DNA of 64,000 nucleotides. Origin: Asterias amurensis (Eukaryota > Echinodermata > Asteroidea > Forcipulatida > Asteriidae). Within the stretch, counting starts at the first letter, position 1; each line of letters starts with the position of its first letter. The position numbers and the translations under genes were made by a program. Of this stretch, positions 45,372 through 64,000 are shown piece by piece. The stretch lies in assembly GCF_032118995.1 (NCBI RefSeq), contig NC_092656.1:11909761-11973760 (forward strand), written 5' to 3'. The notes below the pieces were generated by a model. It did no database searches, was not told where the DNA came from, and was given only the letters and a program-made list of their open reading frames with translations.

Positions 45372-45740
45372 GTCGCTTGATTTAGAAACGGTCTTCATCT
45401 ACCCTAACATCAGTCAGGGCACCAGTTATGTAATACTTCCCTGATAGTTTAGTTGCACTTAAAAGGATACCAGTCTAACTGACCATTGCAGTCATTTAGA
45501 AACGGTCTTCATCTACCCTAACATCAGTCAGGGCACCAGTTATGTAATACTTCCCTGATAAATCACTGCATTTGAGAGGACACCAGTCAAAGGTTATAGC
45601 CATAGCCGGAAGTCGCTTGATTCAGAAACGGTCTTAACCAATCCTCATATCAGTCAGAGCACCAGTTATGTAATACTTCCCTGATAGTTTAGTTGCACTT
45701 GAAAGGATACCAGTCTAACTGACCATTGCAGTCATTTGTT
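45372..45740 (+). repeat. Triplicated 114-126 bp tandem repeat
   Basis: Units begin AGAAACGGTCTT at 45384, 45498 and 45624 and share CACCAGTTATGTAATACTTC and CCTGATA. Units 1 and 3 also share the GTTTAGTTGCACTT tail and the preceding AAGTCGCTTGATT. Confidence 0.88.
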
Positions 45741-46673
45741 TTTGTCTGGTATCAATTTTTTTTTTTTTTTCACGAAGGCTGTGTCTAATTTGCAGAGCTA
45801 TTTGTTGTACAACACTATTTGGTATGTTGGCTGGGAGAGACTGGTGCCTTTGAAATTTTAAGATGCATCAATGTAATTATTGACTTGCATTTTGGAATTT
45901 AGCGACATACTGGCGACAAATGGAGGGTATTTTCATCAGTTTTAAGCAGAAGCACACAAAATGCTCGGCATCCTTCATTAGTGACCAACCTATCGCTCTA
46001 TCTAATTGGTATTTAAAATGCTTATGCTAGCTTACGAAATACTTCATGTTCAAATAGACTTGAAGCAGTGTGGACCACTTGCCAACATTTTATCTTAATT
46101 TGAGTTTATCAAATGTTAATTATCAAAACGAATAATAATCGGATAAAAGCTGTACAAATTTGAAGTTGATACTGGTTTAGGCTAATGTTTTTTGTTAATG
46201 GAGGCTTATGTATTCATTTTGAAGTGTGTTTTTAAAAACAAACGCTACGGCATTAGACTACACATACATGTACTTGTTCAGCCTTGCACTTACTCACTCA
46301 TTTCTGAACCTGACTCAAAGGTAAAAATATTAACACTATAAAGTTTGATTAAAATTGGAAGTTGATATGGGGTTTTCTCAGAGAAAAAAAAAGTAGATTT
46401 TGTTTGTATGTGTGTATTTTTTCGTGATGGTGGAAATGTGTTAAATGGTTACATGGAAAATCCCAAGAGTGGAAGTGGGTTTTTCAGAGATCGGTTGAAT
46501 GTTCACGTTTCATGGGATATGTGCAAGTCAAGTCTGTTTTACATGATGTATTGGGTTAAAAAAAAAAAAAAAATATTGAATGCATTTGAAGGAGCGAGCT
46601 GTTGTTGTTTTTTGTGGTTGTTTTTATAAGTAAAGTGAGCATTTGGTGCTCAATACTATGTCGCATGGTGTAA

Positions 46674-46821
46674 CCCCCCCCCCCCCCCCCATTGTGTCTG
46701 CACTGTGTTGTGGGCATGGGCATCTTAAGAACCCTTCTGAGGATTTTAGGGGGGGGGGGGGGCGTCATCTAGGCAAGAGGAAAAAGAGTGTTACAGTAAA
46801 GAACATTGGGGGGGGGGGGGG
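46674..46821. repeat. Cluster of C17, G14 and G14 homopolymers
   Basis: C17 at 46674-46690, G14 at 46749-46762 and G14 at 46808-46821 lie within 150 bp. The C17 and G14 runs can pair with each other or form four-stranded structures. Confidence 0.9.
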
Positions 46822-47369
46822 TTGACACTATCTGCCACATATTACGCATGGTATATAAGAATAGAGAAAAGAATTAATGTGCAAACAACATGATCATTAT
46901 TTTATTGAGTGCTTGAGGATTTGTTCATACATTGGAAAATGTATTTCTTTTTTAAATTGTTGTTGGTAAATCTCTCTACAAAGTGGACACACTATCTCAT
47001 TGGTGAAGACGTCTTTACCGATCAAGGGCGACCTCATTTTTACCCCACACCTTTTTCCTTCGAACTAAGCAGAGATAATATTATTGTCTCAGTGCTATAA
47101 TTACGAATTGCATATTCATAATGTCCTCATGTTGTTAATAAAAAATGCGTATAAATGGAAAGAAATCTGCAAATAATGGCTTTACTTTGGAAAATTATTG
47201 TCTCCTTTTGCCGCACAATTACTTTGTAGACCACTCTTGATCAATAAACTCCATCGTCAAGGAGCTCCAAAAAATGCAAAACAAGTATTGCACAAACATG
47301 GTCCTGGACGGCGATATTTTCTTCATATCAAATTATGAGCTTACCGGGGTTGCAAGATCTAAGTTTATT

Positions 47370-47510
47370 TATTTGGGGTTGAATAAAGACAAGAGTGGGA
47401 CTCGGAGCTACTCTGATTAATGTGCCGGCGCTCTACCAACTGAGCTATCTAGCCCTATGTTGGCGGTGTCCCTTTTTTGTCAATATCTTCGTTCGGGGGT
47501 GCGGAACACT
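47370..47510 (-). repeat. tRNA-derived SINE (family C)
   Basis: On the minus strand it reads CACCCCCGAACGAAGATATTG, GGGCTAGATAGCTCAGTTGG, TAGAGCGCCGGCAC and then a decayed B-box region and TTCAACCCC. It matches the 55150 copy over its whole length. Confidence 0.8.
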
Positions 47511-48727
47511 AAGACAGGATGCAGAAAATGAACCAAACGGAATGTGTCATATCAAGGGAGTGTAGTCAAGATGCAAGACCGTAGTGGGTGTTTAACTTTA
47601 ACAGATTTCAATTGAGATTATCAGTTTGAAAAATTGGTCAACACTTCATCATCTCATGACCATATTGTGGTAGCTCTTTTTGCAATCAAAGATTAGGCTT
47701 TATTCTTGAACAAGTTGTGTACAATTTAACCAGAGGGCATGTTGAACATGATAAAACAAATTGCAATCTTTTTTATTTTAATAATATCTTATAATTAAAA
47801 TGCAATCCAGCACTTCTTGCTTTTAGTTGTCTCCAAAAAAAACTATTACCTTTTTTTTCCAATTTAAGAAAAAAAGTAATTTAACTGTGACTTCTTTGGG
47901 CAATCTTTTCTCGTTTTAAACACATGAAAACCAATTGTATGTTAGAAATTTTAAGTACAGTCTTGATATTTTTTGCTATCTTTTAGTCCCTATATAACTC
48001 TAAATTATTTAGCTTTCTACAATAAATATGTACAAGTAGCATTATAGAACTTAGGGACTAGTTAAATAGTAAATAAATGTGAAAGAGATTGGGCATTCCA
48101 CTTGATCTGTTCTGTATAAAAAAAAATGTGTTGTTTTGTCTTATTTAGCATCTTGCCTATAAATAACCAGCTTTTGTGTTTGTGCAACATTGTGGGACGA
48201 TGTTCTTGGGGTGGCACATAGTCTTGAAGTCAAGACGGTGTAGTTACAGCGCGGCGTAGCTACCAAGAGGATACACACACCCTCGATCCCAGTATGTGTG
48301 TGTGGGTCAGTCGCAATTAGAGCTGCCTCGCGCTACCTACGACTGTTGCATGTGTAACATCGCACTGTGACTGTTGCATGAAAGGCAGACAAATAGGCAG
48401 CGCCTAACAACTTGTCATCAAGTCTAGGGTGGCAGGGGTGCAAAGGGGTGCAGGGGTACATTTGTTAAAACAATGTAGAAGTTTTATTTTAAATCACATC
48501 TTAACTATGTGAAGTACCTTTTAATAGATGATCAATTTGCATCGGGGATAAATGAAGCAGTTAGGAGCAGGCCGAGTCTAATGACCCTACGTTAGGACAG
48601 ATGGGTGGCGTTTTTTACTTGCACTTTTCCCACCTGTAAAATAATACATGTAGAGGATGTTGTGTTCCTGATCGCACATTTTGCACCTTACAGTACGACT
48701 ATACTCTACTACAAGAGGAAGATATTA

Positions 48728-49260
48728 ATTTTGGTTTTACCCTTACACAGATGTGTGTTAGCACTGTATACTTGGTACTATTCTCGAGTTCTGTAAAAAA
48801 AAAAAACAGGTATCGGGTGGGATTCGAACCCATGACCTTAGCAATTCTAAAGATTGCCGATGACTTGAGGCAGTTTTGAATCCCATGTTTGTGCAGTGGG
48901 TACCGCAGCGAGATGTTAAGTTTACATCAGGGATACAAGAATATTATTTTGGTTTTACCCTTACACCGATGTGTGTTAGCACTGTATAGACGATGTGACC
49001 AATGTTTACATTTGAACCGCCCTCTGTTGACAAAACACTATATACGTCATGTTTCGCCGGGCACTGAGTTGCGTAGTTGTAGTAAGATTGCGTACACTTT
49101 CTAGCTGGCTGCCAAAACACAAAAGTTTTGCCCGGCGGTATGCGCGCGAATCATGTTATGGTTTTCGTGTGACGTCAGAGGTCACATCGACTATACTTGG
49201 TACTTGTCCCTTCGACAATTTATCTGAAGAGAACAGTTGTTTTCAGAATTAACTGTAAAA
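48728..49260 (-). repeat. Family B tRNA-like repeats split by an insertion
   Basis: A first copy starts ATTAATTTTGGTTTTACCC at 48728. A second start (ATTTTGGTTTTACCC, 48943) leads to AGCACTGTATA, is interrupted by the element at 48984-49196, and resumes with TACTTGGTACTTGTCCC. Confidence 0.7.
48984..49196. mobile_element. MITE nested in a family B repeat
   Basis: It has inverted ends GTATAGACGATGTGACC and GGTCACATCGACTATAC around a CpG-rich core (CGCCGGGC, GCCCGGCGG, TGACGTCA). The host repeat continues on both sides, which fixes the boundaries; the shared TATA is a likely target duplication. Confidence 0.8.
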
Positions 49261-50394
49261 TTAACCAAATGTTCTCACCAAGATTTTGTCTGTTTGTCTT
49301 TGTAAGAAATAAGCTTGGCTTTAAAATAATTGAATGCTTCTATTAATGTACAAACAATCCATATATAAAGTTACCAGTTTGAAGAAGTTTAAATACTGAA
49401 GAGTCAAGACACAAACACAGAATTTAGGACAAGGCATTTCTATGCGATATAATGTTCATTTATTGTTCATTTAGCGTTGCATAACACCCAGACTACGACA
49501 GATAATAAAGTTACTCTAAAGAGATTTGACATAATTGGTTAAAAGGCAATGTATTGACCCCTAGCACGCACGTCACATGTGGCGACTGCCCATGTTCACC
49601 ATGTTGGTGGGCATTAGGTTATTGTGTAAATGCTGCGGCGCCTAAAATGCGCACTTCACTGAATAACGCACAGTGACATTGCCCACCAGTATGGCGCATC
49701 CATGATTATTTTGATGATGACGTCAGGTGAATTGAGTCAATACCTTTGTTTTTTTAAACAATTTTTTTGATTGTTTTATTCCTAATATGAATATCCATGT
49801 AGTTATAAAATTAACGTGAAAATTACATTTCAAATGGTGGTCGCATTTTTTAGATATTGCTGAACTCCGGAGTGAATATGTCCACACAGGAAGAATAATC
49901 CGTATAGGAATACACAATCTGAGAAGTGTTACCGCGGTAACGCTTCTTATATATTCAAATTTTGGGAGGATAAAAAGTTAAATCTTTTTCAATGACCGTG
50001 GTACTTCTAAGTGAAATGTTTCTCGAAATGCATTATGTAATATCCGAAGCTGGTGTACAGTACTTCTTACCCCATAAGTTTTTATTGCCATTCATTTTTA
50101 GAGTTGAACCCAACCTCTACGTACCCTTTAAAACCCAATTCAAATTTTCAAAATAATCCTGCCCTTGTTTGTTTAGTCACGATTGGAAATTAGATGAACT
50201 GTTCAAAAATACATTGTTTTTTATTGGATAGCTTTCCTTTACAAAACTTGGTACCAAATCATGATGTCTATGAAATATTCAGCCTAAAATTTACCTAAGG
50301 AGAACTTTTGTTGTTTCAGTTTGCTATAAATCTACCTAAGCTGCATGAACATGCCAAAAATGTACTGCTCTGTTGCGCTTACAAAATATTATTA

Positions 50395-53300
50395 ATAGAC
50401 CGTGGGATGATCATCAAAAAGGGCTCTAGTTTTCGAGTTTTGTGGTCTACCCTCTGCAACTACCTGAATTTTTCCCCAGATGTTCTTATGGTAGTCCTGA
50501 ATAACATGTGAAAGTCGTCAAGGGCAAAACTTGCACAGTAATGAGTTATTTTAATTAGAAAATAATTATAGAAAAATAGCGCCCTCTATTGGTCAAAACT
50601 GGAGAACTATGCACAAACTCTATGGGCAAATCACCAAGTGCACAAACGAATGGGGAAAATATACTGGCTTATTTATTTTGCTTTCATTTACAGGTTTTCA
50701 GCTCTTTTCTCCCAGATTAATTAATTATTTAACATCCCTGGACATCAATCATTTCCCCAATTGAGTTATTTCAATTGTTTCAAATTAATGTCACTAACAA
50801 ACTTTCTGGGCCTCATTTTGGTCATTTACTAAGTTTTCAGAGCTTAGACAGGCCTTAATTAAATTGTAATCGATTGAATGAATGAACTTGACAAAAAAGG
50901 ATATTGTTGACATTAAGATTTTTTTAATTTCTTCTCTTCATATCATAATGACACATTTCTAGTACAATACTCATTGTTATCATGATGAATTATGTTACTT
51001 TCTTGAAAAGGCCCTTTTAAATTCCCCAAACAATTCAATTTAAAACAATAATAAATCCGTTTATGTGCCGTATAACCTATGCCTGGCGTATCCCCAAAAA
51101 GTCTTGACGTATTCTCACGTATCCACCTGTAACATACATAACTTCATTTTAAGTTAGTGATACGCTATCAATTCATTAGTCATACGCTTTGTATACGTTC
51201 AGTACGCTATGGATGCGATTCTGGGAAGTTGGGCACTCTTGAACTTTTAAAATGCTCGAACTAGTTTCTGTAGGCCTATACGCCGGCATACGTTAAGGCG
51301 ATACACCATGGTGTGACAGGGCCGTTAACAATTTCAAAGATATAAAGATTTTACAAAATTGAATGAAAATAATATAAATCTAGTTCCCAAACTGTCTTTC
51401 TGGTACCACAGTAACTGATGGGTTAATTCAATTCTCAAATATTGTTCCACATTTATTTTAAGGTTTATATTTTGGTAAGCCAAAAGCTTACTTTTTACAC
51501 ATTGTACTTGTGCAGAATTCTCTTCTTGTTTTTTCTACTTTTCTATTGAAAATGATGATTTAGACAACATTTTGTTTAAATTAGTTATCATCAGAATAAA
51601 CATCCCCGTCCGAGTCCTTTAAAGCCACTCCGCAACTAGCACAAAAGCATAAGTCTGTGCAGGGGAAATTGATTTGTTGACAGGAACATCTGCTGTGTGA
51701 TATTTTCCTTTACATACTTTCTTCTTCAATCTGCATGATACACTGTTCGGGGAGCACGTTCAGCTGAGGCGTTTCAGAATCACCAGTGTCAGAGCGTAGC
51801 AACCTTTTGATCGTGGTTCACCTTCAGTTGTCTCGTTGCTAATGGCATCACTATTCTCGCGTTCTGCAAGCGAATTATAAAAGCATACTCGATGACTGAA
51901 CAGACAGTACACAAAATAAAAACAATTTGTAGGAAAAGCAAACATGTACAGTTTTGGTGAAGGTAGATCAACTCATTGTTCCTTAATTGTAGTACACATC
52001 CAATCCAAAGTTTATTTAGGCAGTATGAATTTCTCATATCCAAGTGGCATGCCCTCATACCCTAGTCAACTTGTGCCCAACTACTAAAGGTCAATCCATA
52101 CAAAACGTATGATAAAGAGCACTGGAAAGCTTTTGATATAAAGAGGACATTTTTACCCAATACTTTGAACTTTTCATTATCTTGTAGCAAATTCTTGCAA
52201 AAATTTACACAGATTTTATATATAGATTTTTTTATTTAATAGGGATACTGGTCCTGTTCACAAATACCAACAGTTAACCATATATTCATTTGAGTTTTTT
52301 CTCTCGTTTTCCTGAAAACAAAAGAAAAAAAGGTTAGAAGGTTACGCACAGTATTTCTTCTGGTGGACGAGAGTAATGAACAAGTTATTTTTTTTTACCT
52401 TCAACTTTTGTTCTTCTTTAGCTTTCTCAGATTAGTTTCTGCCTTTCTTTGTTTCTCCTACTACCTGCACGCTTCATTGTCAGCGAAAAGTGTTGATATA
52501 CCACTAACCCAGAGCGGACATGTCATACTGAAAAGAAAAGAAATACAAATAAATGAGGCCCTAGTTTACTCATCTTATTTGAAAACAAAATTAGGCTTGT
52601 TCCCCTTAGTTTAAATACAAAATTTTAATTTTAATACCACATCTCAAAGAAATCTGGTTGTTTGCCTCTAGAATTTTAAGAATAAAGATGGGGATGTTAT
52701 TTATTATTATTCAAGCATACTTCATCACGTGATTAGTATGGGGGTCTTGGGGTACGTGTATGTACCCTTGCCTTTCCTCCACTTCAGTGTTTAGTAAGTA
52801 AGGGCCAATTTAATTTTTCCTGAATCGTGTACATTTTTAATCGGCCTAGTGCATTGAATATTTAATGTTTTTTGATTTTTCATACTGTAGTCTGTACATG
52901 TAATTGTAATTACTAATTGTAACAGTGCATGTATGAATATGATGTATGTTTTTTGTTATTAATTCAAGTATTAAGTAAATAACTAAAACCGATGTGTGTC
53001 ATCATCATGATTCATCACCAAAATGTGTATCCTCATCATGTGATCGTGACTCTGATTTCGTTTCATATATTTGAGAGATCGGAGCATTTCATTTTGTTTA
53101 ACTTCATGACTTGACAAAAAAAAAAAAAAAAAAAAAATGATTAACTGCTTTGCTTCGAATTGAAGCACAACTTATTCTGGAAAGAAATGTTGCCTAAATA
53201 CCTTCAACTTCCACTAGTACATCCACGGTACTCCAACCAGCAGCTGCCGCTGTGCTTTCTGGTGAAATTGGATCGGAAGGTCTTGTCTTTTGTAGGTCGC

Positions 53301-54002
53301 TGTCATGTCATCATCCATGGCGTCCAAGCATACACATTTTCACATGTCATGATGATCATGATGTTTTTCCTAACCACTGCTGGGCCAACGAACTCCTGCC
53401 AGCGATAACTATTTTCCCGAACTAGCTCGGATTAAATTTATGTTGTTTTCATGTAACATAAAACGGGCCGATCTTCGCAACTTTCTTCCCTTCACACAGG
53501 ACGAAGTTTCCTGAGAAGCGTAGACGACATCTTTCTGAAATCCTTCTCGAAACCACGGCTTCGGCTCCGCATGCTAGCTTGGCCCCGCGGTTGTTTTGGC
53601 AATTGTGCGTACTTTGCGTACGCACTCAGTCAGGGCTTCAGACGAGATAAGGGAACCTGAAGCTGAATCCAACGCAGGCGCCGTCGTTTCGAAAAGGGCC
53701 ACAAAACCACAGGACTTCGAAACAAGCTCTTTCATTGGTCCACACATCCGCATGCATGTCATATGCGCTATGATTGGCCGAGCTTATAAGTCATCTATTT
53801 TTTTGTTGCACGTTCAGCCATTTATTCTCGCTGTATTATTGTGCTTCATTTCGCGAATAAATCCATACTGTGCAAGTTTTGTGCTTGACGACTTTTTTTG
53901 GGTGGTAAGTTGAATTTTCTTCAAATTTTGAGACCAAATGTAAGTAGTTGTGTAGGGTAGAGCACTGAAAAGCAGAATTTGGAGCATCATCCCACGGTCT
54001 AT
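50395..54002. mobile_element. Candidate 3.6 kb terminal-inverted-repeat element
   Basis: ATAGACCGTGGGATGAT at 50395-50411 reappears inverted at 53986-54002, and weaker similarity (CTCTACCCT, CAACTAC) continues for about 60 more bases. A Cys-rich decayed coding fragment lies within, on the minus strand, and a GC-rich promoter-like patch near 53.5-53.8 kb lies at the right. No clear target duplication is seen, so the pairing of the two ends is a hypothesis. Confidence 0.45.
51595..51880 (-). pseudogene. Decayed Cys-rich coding fragment
   Basis: On the minus strand a frame-shifted stretch reads KKKVCKGKYHTAD, then, one base off, CSCQQINFPCTDLC, FCASCGV and ALKDSDGDVYS. Cys-rich tails of this kind with a following Asp/Ser-rich end occur in multicopy transposon-linked proteins. 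Stops and shifts prevent a full model. Confidence 0.4.
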
Positions 54003-54199
54003 AAGTTATTACGTAACCTCTTCGTCTGGAGGTTGGAATAACAAAAACCAAGGGCCCAGAGTCACCAAGCTGCTGTAGAAAAAATACTTAAAAATTAAAT
54101 TATAAAATCATGATTTTCATTACGACTCATTGATCAACTAAATAGCCTTAAAAAGTGGCAGTCTGTAAAACTCAAAATTCTTAGTAGTTCAGTTCTGGG

Positions 54200-54484
54200 T
54201 AAACCTGGGCGAGTAGTGCGACTATTGTCGCAGTTGCGACTACAGTTTTTTCAACTGCTCGTTTAATAGTGCCACCAAGACTACTACAAAAATAGTTGAG
54301 ACCTGCTTGGTGAACTAATTTTTTTTTACTGACTGGTGAAGCACAATCAGACATAGGTGACACAATCCTTCAATATGCCCCAATGCATCTTAGCAAGTAA
54401 AAATTAGTTGCAACTAGTGTCGAAGTTGCGACTATTTGAAAGGCAACTAGTCGAGTAGTAAATTTAACTGGTCGCCCAGACTTA
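54200..54484. mobile_element. hAT-like MITE, decayed target duplication
   Basis: The 285 bp element has ends TAAACCTGGGCGAGTAGT and TGGTCGCCCAGACTTA, the same TGGGCGA terminal core as the 25178 and 39163 elements. Flanks GTTCTGGG and GAACTGGG match at 6 of 8 bases. The arms are rich in GTTGCGACTA and CGACTAGT. Confidence 0.75.
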
Positions 54485-54884
54485 GAACTGGGTACTTGTA
54501 ATCAATAAAGCTTCAATTTTTTTTCCCCGAAGGTCAAGTACCTGTATGCCTGCATGAGTATCAAGTCCTCAAAATAAAAATATTTTCAATAAAAAAATCA
54601 CTTATTTTGGCAATAAATAATAGCACACTTCATTTTAGAATAGAAAATCTTTACAAATTTACAATAGAGCACCCTGTCATAATATTCAATTACCATAATA
54701 TAGACAATGTGAATTAATGAGTACCATTTTAATACCACTTCATAAATCACATTGAACAAATGGAATGCAAAATTACCAGGATTTGATAAAACATTTCGTG
54801 ATCTTTTCAAATTAAAGGAAATTATCTCCTTCAAAATCAATCGATCAATCATTGTCTGGCATTTGTAGAGCACAGTAACTTCCG

Positions 54885-63987
<9,103 letters not shown>

Positions 63988-64000
63988 ATTCACGACACAA

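Larger units (their letters stand above)
45741..50394. other. UBE2R-GALT intergenic region, left part
   Basis: No coding exon is supported. It holds long homopolymer runs (46674-46821), a reversed SINE C copy (47370-47510), a family B copy with a nested insertion (48728-49260) and a CpG-containing block at 49560-49700 with GCCCACCA inverted words. Confidence 0.5.

Noticed and set aside
49049-49252. Open frame MFRRALSC and onward
   Set aside because: It lies inside the nested MITE and the interrupted tRNA-like repeat, with no homologue recognised.
53574-53913. Overlapping frames of 62 and 105 codons in a GC-rich patch
   Set aside because: No recognised domain; both strands are open because of base composition. 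It may be the decayed promoter or 5' end of the candidate 3.6 kb element.

Overview
This is eukaryotic nuclear DNA from an animal. Genes are split into short exons with consensus GT/AG junctions, introns reach 20.8 kb, and most of the window is introns and gene-free DNA packed with small transposons and tRNA-derived SINEs. The four proteins are closest in plan to other deuterostomes. The dominant 300-400 bp inverted-terminal-repeat family (ends beginning AGGCAGTGGACACTATTGG, flanked by TTAA) is, from memory, typical of echinoderms, so a starfish or relative is my best guess; this is not proven by the sequence alone.

Layout. (1) 2.0-8.3 kb, minus strand: CCNB1IP1/HEI10, a meiotic RING-coiled-coil E3 ligase, nine coding exons plus a 5' UTR exon. 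(2) 10.9-13.6 kb, minus strand: KXD1, the KxDL subunit of BORC, three coding exons. (3) 17.1-43.6 kb, plus strand: the single UBE2R (CDC34/UBE2R2) ubiquitin-conjugating enzyme, five coding exons with a 20.8 kb first intron, and a 3' flank carrying a ~28 bp minisatellite. (4) 54.9-64.0 kb, minus strand: GALT, galactose-1-phosphate uridylyltransferase, eleven coding exons. All four reading frames close exactly across every junction (281, 141, 243 and 354 residues).

Between the exons lie about eight copies of one TTAA-flanked MITE, two full palindromic copies of a second TTAA family, at least three hAT-type elements with exact 8 bp target-site duplications, several SINE families, a LINE 3' end inside a GALT intron, and a 4.03 kb transposon (30.55-34.58 kb). 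The arms of that transposon are long inverted repeats built from ~162 bp tandem units, and its core is a decayed protein-coding gene. A second candidate 3.6 kb element lies at 50.4-54.0 kb.

The four genes do not form a pathway: they serve ubiquitin transfer (UBE2R), meiotic crossover control (CCNB1IP1), lysosome positioning (KXD1) and galactose metabolism (GALT). The UBE2R-GALT neighbourhood recalls human 9p13.3, where UBE2R2 and GALT are also linked. The most novel material is the 4 kb satellite-armed transposon, the inverted repeats that bracket KXD1 exon 2, and the TIR-ended tRNA-like repeat.
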